This document shows positions 47,011-58,555 of a DNA stretch of 64,000 bases, piece by piece. The notes below the pieces were generated by a model. The model did not search any database. It was not told the DNA's origin and saw nothing but the letters and a program-made list of their open reading frames with translations. The first letter of the stretch is position 1, and each line of letters starts with the position of its first letter. Origin of the DNA: Apium graveolens (lineage: Eukaryota; Streptophyta; Magnoliopsida; Apiales; Apiaceae); contig NC_133652.1 of the NCBI RefSeq assembly GCF_009905375.1, positions 18,588,850 through 18,652,849 of the forward strand. The letters are read 5' to 3'. A program made the position numbers and the translations under genes.

Positions 47011-47853
47011 ACGTATTACTTTAAATAGGTTTAACTGTATACTGGGATTTTGTTTACTGCCGGATAATAATTAAATTCACACAAAATATGTTAAACATTT
47101 GTTTCTTGATTGGTACATAATTTTATTATATTATCGCACCCATGTTTTGTTATTTTTTTTTCTAGAAAAGAAGTTAAGAACTTGTATATATTTTTAAACT
47201 AGTTAAAAATAGATAATTTGATATTTGAAAATAAAAATCTAACATGATTGGTCGATACTCCTCTTGTCTAAAGTTGTAATTCGAATCGAGGCTTAAACTA
47301 GTATCAAATCTGAACTCGAACACAAATTCGAGTTCATTTAATTAAATTAGTCGAGCATAGGATGTGCCAAATCTTACCTAACTAGGCTCGAAATTCGAAA
47401 ATCTATAGTGACTCGAACTCGAAAACAAATATAATTTCATTAAATTTTACTGAATTTCATTTTAGTATTTAAAAATTGAAATATAATTATATTTTTTTTT
47501 ATTAATTTGTAAATTGAGATTGAAAATTGAGAAGCTCGTGAGTGTTCGATTCGGCTTGTTAAAACTTGACTAAATTCGCTCGCGAGTAAACTCGACTTGA
47601 CTTTAAACTAAGCTTGTCGAGTTTAGTTAAAACTTTGAGCTTGTTGAAGTTAAACGAGTGATTCTACTCGTTTAAAAATACTCAAACTCGAACTCGTTTA
47701 TTAGTAATTAATGGGGTTATGCAGGCTAGAATTGCAGTCCTACTTTTGTTCATTACAGGCTTATAAGGTTATTCTAAGACAGAAATATGAATGACATGTT
47801 TTTTTTGTGTTTTTACTTTGACATCTAATAAAACTTAGGGAGGCGGGGTAACT

Positions 47854-47944
47854 TGTTAGAATAATAATATAAGATCCTGAAAATGTTCTTACTTTAACAA
47901 CTTAAAATTTTAAAACGACTAATTTCTTGACATGGTATCAAAGC
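47854..47944 (+). mobile_element. Possible TRIM-type LTR end with primer-binding site
   Basis: TGTTAGAATAATAATATAAG begins a 79-bp segment ending TTGACA, directly followed by TGGTATCAAAGC, one base different from the methionine-tRNA primer-binding site. This is the form of a terminal-repeat retrotransposon in miniature. I did not find the second LTR. Confidence 0.4.
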
Positions 47945-49057
47945 TAAATTTGGCGGATGACTCAGCCGATCCCTCCCACCCCCAATATTTCTCATAATTT
48001 ATCGTGAACACTAAAGATAAATTAATGTCAAAAAATGGGCGCCCGTGATTCATTCTTTAACTCGTGAATGGGCTTTCGAGTGAGGAAGAGTGTTAAAATC
48101 GTTAGAATTTTCAAAAACAATATTAATATGCATGAAAAATTATCCATGTATCATATTTTAAGTCTCGAATTTTGCTGAGTTGCCGTAACATAGCTGATGT
48201 GGCAGCACGAAATAATTTAATTGATATAATTGGTGTAAATTCAAATGGTCTATTTTCATAGTAAATATAAATTGACATTTTGTAACTATTTTGAAAATCA
48301 ATTTTATATCTATTTTCCATTGTTACCTTCAAAGATAAACTGATCTTTATCCAAGCCCTCCGTGATTCCCATAACAAAATAATAAGGGCATGTGCTCGAG
48401 TAAAAAGAGATAAATTCAGGAGTATGTGAATCAATGGCCGGAGTCGGGAATGGTCTGAATTTAACTAAAATTAACGAGCTACCCTGAGCTTGAGCTTCAG
48501 TAGAATTTAAAGTACTGTTAAAAATTTAAGTAATTTTAGGGGTTTATAGAGGGAACCAAAGGCTCACTCTCACAAATTATAAACAATGAAGTTTCTTCAT
48601 CGTACATTCGAAATAAACACCTTTTAAGTTTTATCAATTAATTATTTCCTCCGGCGCCACTTTAATAGACGAAGAAGTTAGAAGCTTCCATTTTGGAATG
48701 GGCCTGTGATATTCAAAATACATTGGCAGCTTCTGTCGCTTACCATAATCACAAAAACAGTTATGAGAGTCCAGCTGCCATGTACCCATGTACCATAATC
48801 ACTTTTATTGTAAGTAAAAGTGAAGCATTAAAACACAAGTCCACCTCCTGGTTGTTTCATGTACATCTCAAAAAACAATGTTAAATTTTAGAAGAGACAA
48901 TGGATATGTATTTCAAATTTCACAATAAAATTTCATAAGAAGCTCTTCGTCTTGGACAGGTCAATATTTTCTTCGTAGAAAAGCCTAAGGTCACCTGGGT
49001 TTTTTTTGTTTAATTACCTATGTGTGATGCATAAAATATTGTTTTAACAGTTTAGAT

Positions 49058-49369
49058 TGTTGGGTTTTGTGGAGTCTATTAATTAAGCCCATGAAAATAG
49101 ACTATTCAGATTCAGATTAGTTTATGGAATAGTCTCCTTTTCAGATTTGGACTGTAATTTTGATTTATGCCTAATTTCTTCTCTTATAAATACTCATGTA
49201 ATTGTAAAATCATAACACAACAAATTGTGAGAGATCAATACAAAATTAGTGCGGCTTGTGGAGTAGGAATTTCCGAACCACGTAAATCTTTGTCTTGTGT
49301 GATTGTCGTTTATTTTCTTGTTCTTGTTTATTCGCTTTGGGTTTTGTTTTCGTTGTTGTATACTCAACA
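49058..49369 (+). repeat. 5' LTR of element D
   Basis: Starts TGTTGGG and ends TACTCAACA. TATAAATA at 49185-49192 is a likely TATA box. It contains a stretch near 49108-49130 absent from the 3' LTR. Confidence 0.92.
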
Positions 49370-49371
49370 AC

Positions 49372-49383
49372 TGGTATCAGAGC
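49372..49383 (+). other. Primer-binding site of element D
   Basis: TGGTATCAGAGC, complementary to initiator methionine tRNA, two bases after the LTR. Confidence 0.93.
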
Positions 49384-49399
49384 CTAGGTTTTCAGGCGA

Positions 49400-52300
49400 G
49401 TGGGAGCGATGGCAGAAGACGGGAAGGTAAAGATCGACAAATTTGATGGCAAAGATTATGGGTTTTGGAAGATGCAAATTGAGGATTATTTGTATCAGAA
49501 AAAACTACATGAACTGCTGGAACAGAAGAAACCAACTGCAATAAAGGATGAAGACTGGAAGCTTTTGGACAGGCAGGCTCTAGGGGTTGTCAGGTTGACT
49601 TTGGCGAAGAACGTTGCTTACAATATCGTCAAGGAAACGACAACTTATGGTTTGATCAAGGCTTTGTCAAACATGTATGAGAAGCCGTCTGCTTCAAATA
49701 AGGTGTATTTGATTCGCTTGTTAGTTGCCACTAGATTGAATGAAGGCGATTGTGTTGCTGATCATGTGAACGAATTTAATTCCATCCTAGCAAGATTAGC
49801 ATCGGTGGATATTAAATTCAATGATGAAGTACAAGCCTTGTTGTTGGCATCCTCATTACTAGACAGTTGGTCGGGATTTGTCACTACTATAAGTAATTCA
49901 TCTGGAAGCGGTAAGATGACTTTTGATGGAGTTCGAGATTCGATTCTTGGAGAAGATATTCGTAGGAAAAACTCAGGAGAGTCGTCAGGTTCCTTGTTGA
50001 GTGCTGAGAGTAGAGGCAGAAAGTTCGAAAAGGGGCAGAATAAGGGGCGTAGCAGATCGAAGTCACAGAAGAGAGGACAATCCAAAGATCGCAAGGATAT
50101 TGTTTGTTGGAATTGTCAGAAGAAGGGTCACTTCAGGAATCAGTGCACGGCTCCCACGGCTCCAAAAGGAAAGAATAAAGAGGATAATTCAGCTAACGTA
50201 GTTGAAGAAGTGGAGGATGACGATGCTTTGATTTGTTGTGTTGAATGTTCGGTTGAATCATGGGTTATGGATTCTGGTGCATCATTCCATGCTACCCCTT
50301 GCAAGGATTTAATGTTAAATTTCAGAATTGGAAATTTTGGTAAAGTTCGTCTTGCTGATGATGAGACTTTGGATATTGCGGGCATGGGAGATATTAATAT
50401 CAGAACCTCTTTTGGAACTAGTTGGACGTTGAAAGATGTAAGGTACATTCCTGTACTGAAGAAGATGTTGTTATCTGTGGGTCAGTTAGATAAGGAAGGG
50501 TATCGAGTTACTTTCGAAGACGGACAGTGTAAGGTTATAAAGGGGAATCTAGTCATTGCTCGTGGAGAGAAAAATGGGACTTTATACATTGTTGAACAAT
50601 CTAGCTATGAAGCAAATGCAGTTGCTAATAAGATTGAGTCTTCAACATTGTGGCACAAAAGGCTTGGTCATATGAGTGAAAAAGGTATGAAGCTGTTAAC
50701 TTCGAAGGGGAAGATTCCAGAGTTGAAGAATGTGGAAGTTGGATTCTGTGAGCCATGTGTTCTTGGAAAGCAGAAACGTGTTACTTTTGCAAAATCAGGG
50801 AGGACCCCCAAAGCTAAGAAGTTAGAGCTAGTTCATACAGATGTATATGGTCCAACAACAGTTGCGTCGTTGGGTGGATCTCGCTACTATGTCACTTTCA
50901 TTGATGATTCCACTAGAAAGGTATGGGTTTATTTTTTGAAGAATAAATCAGATGTGTTTGCTACTTTCAAGAAGTGGAAGACTGAAGTTGAAAATCAGAC
51001 CGGTTTAAAAGTGAAGAGTTTGATGTCAGATAATGGAGGTGAATATAGTAGTGATGAGTTTAAAAGTTATTGTGCGGAATTTGGGATTAGAATGATTAAA
51101 ACTATTCCAGAGACACCACAACAGAATGGTGTTGCAGAGCGCATGAATAGAACCTTGAATGAGAGGGCCAAGTGTATGAGATTACATGCAGGGTTGCCAA
51201 AGATGTTTTGGGCTGATGCAGTTAGCACAGCTGCGTATCTCATAAATAAAGGACCTTCAAGTTCTTTGGGGTTCAAGATTCCTGAAGAAGAGTGGCAGGA
51301 AAAAGAGGTAAATCTTTCACACTTGCGAGTTTTTGGTTGTGTTTCTTATGTGCGTGTTAAAGATTCCGACAGGGACAAGCTTGATCTGAAAGCAAAGAAG
51401 TGTATCTTTATTGGTTATGGCTCAGATGATATGGGTTACCGTTTTTGGGATGAACTGACTAAGAAGGTCGTTAGAAGTAGATATGTTACTTTTAATGAGA
51501 ATGCAGTGTATAAGGATAAGCTTGTAGTCGATTCTGAGTTTACAAAGGAACAACCTGAGAAAGAGGAAGCAGTGCTTGAAGATATTACAGAAACAGATCT
51601 TGCAGGAAATAGTGGGAGTTCGGAGTATGTTGATGACAAGGTTCCAGTAACTCCACAGACTGAGGTAAGAAAATCTAGCAGAAGTGTGAGGCCACCACAA
51701 AGATATTCTCCTTCAACATATTATATATTATTGACCGAGGACGGGGAGCCTCAGTGTTATTCAGAGGCAGTACAAGTGAATGATTCAGTTCAGTGGAAAT
51801 CAGCCATGGATGAGGAGATGAGTTCTCTTGAGAAGAATGAGACTTGGTCTTTAATAGAGTTACCAACAGGAAAGAAGGCTTTACATAATAAGTGGGTGTT
51901 CAGGATCAAAGAAGAACATGATGGCAGCAAGTGATACAAGGCAAGGTTAGTAGTCAAGGGTTATCAACAGAAAAAGGGTATTGACTATACCGATATATTT
52001 TCTCCCGTTGTTAAGATGACTACAGTTAGAATTGTGCTAAGTATTGTGGCTACAGATGAGTTACATCTAGAGCAACTAGATGTTAAGACTGCGTTCTTAC
52101 ATGGTGATCTTGAGGAAGACATCTACATGGTTCAGCCAGAGGGATTTCAGGTAGCTGGGAAAGAAAACCTTGTTTGCAAGCTTATAAAAAGCTTGTATGG
52201 TTTAAAGCAAGCACCGAGACAATGGTACTTGAAGTTTGACAGCTTTATGATGAAGAATGGGTACACAAGGAGTGTTATGGATCATTATTGTTACTTTAAA

Positions 52301-53296
52301 CAGTTTGATTAATCTTATATCATATTGTTGTTGTATGTTGATGACATGTTGATAGCAGGATCAAATATGAGGGAAATCAACAGGTTAAAGAGACAGATGT
52401 CTGAGGAGTTTGAGATGAAGGATATGGGTGCAGCAAAACAAATACTTGGTATGAGCATCATAAGGGATAGAACTGAAGGTACTTTAAAATTATCTCAAGA
52501 GAAGTATGTTGAGAAATTGTTACAGAAATTCAGTGTCCAGGATGCAAAGACCAGAAGTACACCGTTGGCGAGTCACTTTAATCTCACAAAGAAGCAATCA
52601 CCTAAAACGGATGAAGGCAAGAAAGATATGGCTAAAGTTCCTTATGCATCTGCAATTGGCAGTTTAATGTATGTTATGGTGTGTACAAGGCCAGACATTG
52701 CTCATGCAGTGGGAGTTGTTAGTAGATTTATGTCTAATCCAGGAAGAGAGCATTGGGAAGCAGTCAAGTGGTTGTTACGCTACTTGAAAGGCACATCCAA
52801 GGTTGCACTATGTTTCAGTAAGAAAGATGTTATCTTGGAAGGGTTCTCTGATGCAAATTTGGGTGGATGTTTGGACACAAAAAAAAGTACAACGAGTTAT
52901 ATTTTCACTTTGGGTGGCACCGCAGTTAGTTGGATGTCTCGACTTCAAAAGAGTGTTACTCTTTCAACCACAGAAGCAGAATATATGGCTATCTCTGAAG
53001 CTAGCAAGGAGATGATTTGGTTGAAAAATTTTCTTGAGGAGTTGGGAAAGAAATAGGCGGACAGTGCTTTGTATAGCGACAGTCAGAGTGCTATTCATCT
53101 TGCGAAGAATCCCGTGTTTCATGCTAGGACGAAGCATATTCAGCTGAGATATCACTTTACAAGAGAGTTGATAAGCAATGGTACTTTGTCCTTGAAGAAA
53201 ATCCTTGGTTCAAAGAATCCTGCAGATATGTTGACTAAGGTGGTTATGAATGAAAAGTTGAAGCTTTGCGTAGCTTCAACTGGCCTTCAAAATTGA
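49400..53296 (+). pseudogene. Element D gag-pol (three in-frame stops)
   Basis: A single frame of about 1298 codons from 49400 to TGA 53294-53296. Gag starts MAEDGKVKIDKFDGKDYGFW, with a zinc knuckle CWNCQKKGHFRNQC near 50105. Then come protease VMDSGASFHAT near 50265, integrase with HTDVYGPT (about 50835), MSDNGGEYSS (about 51025) and QNGVAERMN (about 51120), RT with LLYVDDMLIAG (about 52330), and RNase H with FSDANLGG and TTEAEYMAIS. The frame is interrupted by TGA 51932-51934, TAA 52310-52312 and TAG 53054-53056, with no frameshift. The first stop is one C-to-T change from CGA at a position that is normally basic. The gag-pol fusion in one frame is the usual Tork layout. Confidence 0.92.
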
Positions 53297-53399
53297 TTGA
53301 TGAGAAGGTGCTGCACTAGTTAGAGTTATTGATTGAAGAATTGATTTTACTAGACTTACAAGAGTGAAGTGAAGATTGGCCAGACTCCAAGTGGGAGAT

Positions 53400-53687
53400 T
53401 GTTGGGTTTTGTGGAGTCTATTAATTAAGCCCATGAAAATAGACGGATTAGTCTACTTTTCAGATTTGGACTGTAATTTTGATTTAGGCCTAGTTTCTTC
53501 TCTTATAAATATTCATATAATTGTAAAATCATAACACAACAAATTGTGAGAGGTCAATACAAAATTAGTGCGGCTTGTGGAGTAGGAATTTCCGAACCAC
53601 GTAAATCTTTGTCTTGTGTGATTGTCGTTTATTTTCTTATTCTTGTTTATTCGCTTTGGGTTTTGCTTTCGCTGTTGTATACTAACA
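53400..53687 (+). repeat. 3' LTR of element D
   Basis: Matches the 5' LTR apart from a deletion near its start and a few substitutions; it ends TACTAACA. Confidence 0.92.
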
Positions 53688-53722
53688 ACATTATAATAAC
53701 ATTATAATAACATTATAATAAC
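53684..53722. repeat. Short tandem repeat at the element D right edge
   Basis: AACATTATAAT is repeated about three times directly after the 3' LTR, which may have erased the target-site duplication. Confidence 0.75.
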
Positions 53723-55812
53723 AAAGAAATTTAGCAATTACATGATATCATTTCCAACTTCATGCGGTACACAGTGTATCAAGATATCGTTATAATTTGG
53801 TTAAGAGTTTATTATGTTGTTGCACTAACTTTCAATTTTCAATTCTTGCTCTTCCCAAGAATTAAAATATTGTTAGGGTTAAAAAACGATGACCTGGCAA
53901 CTTTTCTAGTCGGCGAATCCATATAATCGTTTACTTTTCCTAGTAATTTGTTTATTGTTTCAGCTAATTTGACTGGAAAAAATCAATTCATTAAACTTAC
54001 ATTCCTGTACTTTCATGAAACCTACGATTGTTAAAAGATTCATATGCTGAATATCTAGATTCGCGTATTGCTTCGATATTGAATATGTAAGTGGACCATA
54101 TCTGAAGTATCAAACCATTAATTGTAATCTGATTTTTATCAAACCATTGGGTGACTGATTCAGTTTTTTTTTTTAATAAATTCGATTTGTTCTTGAATTG
54201 GCAGCTTCAAAAGACTGAAAACACAAGTGAACATGCCCTTAGGATCTTCACCCTACAGCTTTACGGCCCAGAAATTCTTATATACGTGGTACATTCTTTA
54301 TCTCTTTGCTTTCCAGTCTGTCCCTCTCTGTCTTCTCTCTCGCACCTTCCTTTATTCTTTCCGGTCGTCTTAACCTTTAATATTGCCTACCATCTCTATA
54401 ATGCCATATTATAATAAGTAAACACCAGCTCTTATTTTTTAAAACTCATCCTCCCATTGTCAAACAATTGACCTCTCACAGAGAACTAATTAGAACTCCA
54501 TCACTCCTTCTATTGGTAATTAAATACCAACTCTCCAATTGCACATAAATTAAATTATTTAGCTACAAAAAGTTTAAACAAAACTATTTGAATACTTAGT
54601 TTCTAGAGAAATTATAAAAAATGCTAATTTTTTTTACAATTTTACTATTTATGAAAATATTTGCAAAAATACCATGCAACAAAAATCAACCACATATGTA
54701 ATTAGTTGCATGCATGCATTTGAGATTACACGAAGTTGCAGAAACTCGTGTTGAAATTGCATGAAATTGCAGAAAATCGTATTTTTGTAAAAAAATTGAA
54801 AATAGTTTTTTTTCAAATATAAAAATATTTTTACAAAATTTTTAAAAAGTGACAATATTTTTACAAAATTATTTTTGGACTTGTTATTTTTCAAAAGATT
54901 CCTGTGCTCTATTTAAGTTTTTTTTTGTTTCGTTAGAGAAATATTATTAGTTAGAGTCTTAAAAGAAGGGTGACTATACAATTTTCTATATTAAGTGAGA
55001 ATTACAAATCTTGGATCAATTATAACGTAGATTTTACCCTAAACTACAATTACTTGTAAAATTATAAAGACATAAAGATCATGCGTTGGACGAGGATTGG
55101 TTTAAAATGAATGCAAAGTGCTTAGGTTTGTTGAGCTTTTCTCCTGCAAAGATTAGGGGTATATATCTCACATGCATTTTGTCCGTTTGCTGACTGTTAG
55201 TTGTATATTTTTGTTCAGCTTTCAGGAAAAAATATATTTTCTCTTTTAAATAATAAGTAAAACATTTTTGAACTCAACGTTTTTTGTTAGTTTTTATTAT
55301 CTTTATTTATAACAAACTTTTTTTAAAAAATATCAATAATATTTTCTTTTTTAAGTATTTTTTCCGTATAGTTCTGAGAAAAAAATATTTGGTCAAGTTT
55401 TTTTATAACTTGCATGAATTTTAAATTATTATGTCATTATTATTTACCAATATTATACTTAATGATTTACTTAAAATTTTATAATTTTAATAATAAAAAG
55501 GAATAAATTTGTTTCCCATACTTAGCACGGGAAAGGTACTAGTTTATTTTAGCAATTGGGCAGATTGGTTCCAAATTTCACGAATTTGTGTGTACTGTGA
55601 AGTATCCACCTTAAAAAATGTAGTAGTAGAAAAGAATGGCATTTTGTTTTTTTTTTGGCAAAGAAAACACCACACCTAATAAGCCAATATAGAAGTAATG
55701 TATGTCTGTGACACCTCAAAGTCTTGTACTGTAATTCTCTTGTCAGCACTGGTCTGGACCAGAAAGCTGTCCACTTGATCCTCCCAAATTTATGGTCTTT
55801 ATTTCATTCAAA
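53723..55812. other. Gene-free region upstream of the U-box gene
   Basis: AT-rich with no recognisable gene. 54620-54900 contains TTTTTACAATTTTACT-like text at one end and its approximate complement (TTTTTACAAAATT) at the other, as in decayed short inverted-repeat transposons, with GTTGCATGCATGCAT in the middle. The frames 54151-54414 and 54649-54894 (minus) have no protein-like features. The U-box promoter lies in the last few hundred bases. Confidence 0.5.
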
Positions 55813-55820
55813 ACCAATCC

Positions 55821-55829
55821 TATATATTA
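55821..55829 (+). promoter_or_regulatory. Probable TATA box of the U-box gene
   Basis: TATATATTA lies 44 bp before the ATG, with CCAAT just upstream near 55814. This implies a leader of roughly 20 bases if transcription starts 30 bases downstream; a start further upstream is equally possible. Confidence 0.4.
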
Positions 55830-55872
55830 ATTCCTAAATTATGCTACCTTGAAACACAAACAATCTACTGTC

Positions 55873-58555
55873 ATGGCCAACACAAATTCCTCCGGCCACA
55901 CCACTCACATTGAATCACTCCTCTGTCTTGTTAAAGATGTCACAATAATCTCCGCCGCAGGCTACGATGGTCCTTTTAAGAAAGATTGTATGGACCTCTC
56001 CCGGAGGATTGTTCTGCTCTCAAATTTATTCGAAGAATTCTTACATTTCAAGGGAGAATCTAGGCTGCAAGATAATTTGGCTTCATCTTCAACTTGTTCT
56101 TCTTGTTTGTCTGATTTCACCGTAGTTCTTGAAGCTGCAAAGGCACTGCTTGCATCTGCTGGTAGTTTTGATCCCAATATCTCCCCAGTAAGTTTTTCTT
56201 TTGTATGTAAGAGATGATGTATATTGTACATAAGTACAAGGCTAATGATTACAAATGCATCATTGCATTTTTTGGTAATGTGAATAGATGATTGATGGCA
56301 GAAATTTTAAATTTTACCTGCATTTCTTTCTTTTTAGTATGATAACAATATTTTTTTCTAAGTATATATTATAAAAACTGTTGTGTTACTCTAGCTGTAA
56401 CATCATGTTAGGAGCATTATGCATTTCTGGAGTTAAAATGTCGAATACACACAATACAGCTAAATTTGACATTTCTCAGAAGTGACTTGAATTATAGGAG
56501 ATAGATGATAGCAAGAGGCACATGGATCACGTTGCATCGTTATCATTTATCACTAGTAGGGTAAGTAGACCCTTTTTCATATTAGAGTTCAAACTTATGG
56601 AACTTTTTACTTATTCTAGTATCCAACTGCAATAACTAAGTTCGATAACATGCTTGTCAAATCCCTCCAATTTTTATCTTAATAAGATCTCTTTAATGGT
56701 CATGAAATCCTCCGAGTGTTATAAATAGTATCATTTTATTTCTGATTGAAGGAAGGTTCTGCAAAGAAAATCGCCTTTCAATTTCAGTGCCTGACATGGA
56801 AATTGGAGACAGCTCTGAGAAACTTATCATATGATCAATTGGACGTTTCAGAAGAAGTACAAGAACAGGTAACTCTTGAGGATTATCTTAGATTACCTTA
56901 TCTCTTTAAGCATTTCTACATAATGCCTTATCACTCAGGTCAATTTGGTAAGGGAACAACTGAGAAGAGCCACTGAGAGATATGGTGGTCCTGTAACTTC
57001 ATTATCGCGTGCCTTATCCCAGCCAGCGGTTGGTGATGTTGATATGATAAACAGGACAATTGGAGGCTTGCATGTGGAGGATATTTGTAATGTGGATGGG
57101 GAAGTTACTAAAAATTTGGAAAGTGCTGTAATTGGAACTACTTTTAAAGGCTCTGACAAAGGTCAGATGACTCATTGTTTAGAAAGCAGGACACATACTT
57201 CTGCATTTTTAGGTGACCGTTTACTTAGTAACTCCGATGATGCCAAAATAGAAAACTCTGCTAAAAAGAGCTCAGAGGAAAAGAAGCTCATTCCTCCAGA
57301 TGATTTTCTCTGCCCTATTTCTCTTGAAATGATGAGAGATCCTGTCATCGTTGCCACAGGACAGGTACCATTGCATTCCAAATGTATAATCATCTAACTT
57401 GACCTATATACAACTTGTTCTTCGCAAAAGAAAGTATCTTCTGTCTAATTTATTTTTAATTCCATGTTCCTCTCGATTGTCCAGACATATGAGAGATATT
57501 GCATACAGAGATGGATAGATTGTGGCAATAAAACATGTCCAAAAACTCAACAAAAACTTCAACATGTGACTCTTACCCCAAATTATGTACTGAGAAGTCT
57601 TATTACTCAGTGGTGTGTAAAGCACAATGTTGATCAACCAACAGCACTAGCAACTGGGAGGATGAAAAGAAGTGATGGAACATTTTCGGATGTTAGTGAA
57701 AAAATTGCGGCCATCGAGGGGCTGGTCCGCAAGCTGTCAAGCCATTCAATTGAGGAATGCAGGGAAGCAGTGACTGGAATTCGAACATTGTCCAAGCGAA
57801 GCACTGGTAATAGGATTTTAATAGGAGAGGCAGGAGCAATACCAATTCTTGTCCAATTATTGATGTCAGAAGACAGCATAACGCAAGAAAATGCAGTTAC
57901 TTCTATACTCAATCTTTCACTCTGTCAGAGTAACAAGGGGCGCGTCATGTTGGCAGGCGCTATTCCTCTTATTATTCAAGTCCTCAGATCTGGAAGCATC
58001 GAAACCAAAGAAAATGCTGCAGCTACCCTTTTTAGCTTGTCACTTGCTGATGAGAATAAAATAATAATAGGTGCATCTGATGCAATACCAGCTTTGGTGG
58101 ATTTGCTACAAAGTGGAAGCACGAGAGGCAAGAAAGATGCTGCAACAGCCTTATTTAACTTGTGTTTATATCACAGAAACAAAAGCCGGGCTGTTAGAGC
58201 TGGAATTATTACAGTATTGTCAAATATGCTCAAGGATACAACTAGCTGCATGGTAGATGAAGCGCTGACTATACTTTCTGTTCTTGCAAGCCACCAAGAG
58301 GCCAAGGTTTCTATTACAAAAACAATCACAATTTCTGTCCTGATAGATCATTTAAGAACAGGTGTGCCACAGAACAAAGAGAATTCAGCTGCCATTTTAC
58401 TTACATTGTGCAAGAGAGATACCGAAAACCTGTCTTGTATAAGTAGGCTTGGCGCAGTCATACCCCTGATGGAGCTTGTAAAATCTGGCACAGACAGGGC
58501 CAAGCGGAAGGCTATGACATTGTTAGATCATCTTCACAAGTTGAAACAACTCTGA
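55873..58555 (+). CDS. PUB11: U-box/ARM-repeat E3 ubiquitin ligase, PUB10/11-like
   Basis: Five exons, 55873-56187, 56498-56560, 56752-56868, 56939-57364 and 57485-58555, all GT/AG and all phase 0, give a 663-residue protein. Residues about 10-165 form the UND domain (IISAAGYDGPFKKDCMDLSR). The U-box spans about 283-355 (PDDFLCPISLEMMRDPVIVA, then TYERYCIQRWIDCGNKTCPK), with the intron after Gly-Gln at the place usual for this family. Six ARM repeats follow from about residue 390 (AGAIPILVQLL, AGAIPLIIQVL, DAIPALVDLL and so on). PUB-ARM proteins bind a ubiquitin-loaded E2 through the U-box and substrates through ARM repeats, in the cytoplasm or nucleus. The N-terminal wording fits the PUB10/11 pair, which I cannot separate. 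The start is the first ATG; nothing looks broken. Confidence 0.92.

Larger units (their letters stand above)
46664..49057. other. Gene-free AT-rich region between the MULE and element D
   Basis: 46755-47010 is an ATCGG-rich repeat related to 39395-39580. 47280-47720 is rich in ACTCGAACTCG and GCTCG words, probably an old dispersed repeat. 47854-47944 resembles a TRIM LTR end plus primer-binding site. I see no gene in the remainder; the frames 48123-48434 (minus) and 48693-48884 have no recognisable features. Confidence 0.5.
49058..53687 (+). mobile_element. Element D: Tork/Tnt1-like Copia retrotransposon, inactive
   Basis: LTRs of 312 bp (49058-49369) and 288 bp (53400-53687) both start TGTTGGGTTTTGTGGAGTC. 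The length difference is mostly one indel near 49100-49130. The primer-binding site TGGTATCAGAGC follows at 49372, and GTGGGAGAT precedes the 3' LTR. One long gag-pol frame fills the interior. No matching 5-bp duplication is seen: TAGAT precedes the element and the right side runs into a short tandem repeat. Confidence 0.93.

Noticed and set aside
55849..55872. Upstream TTG start for the U-box protein
   Set aside because: TTG is not a normal start in plants; ATG at 55873 gives the expected N-terminus.
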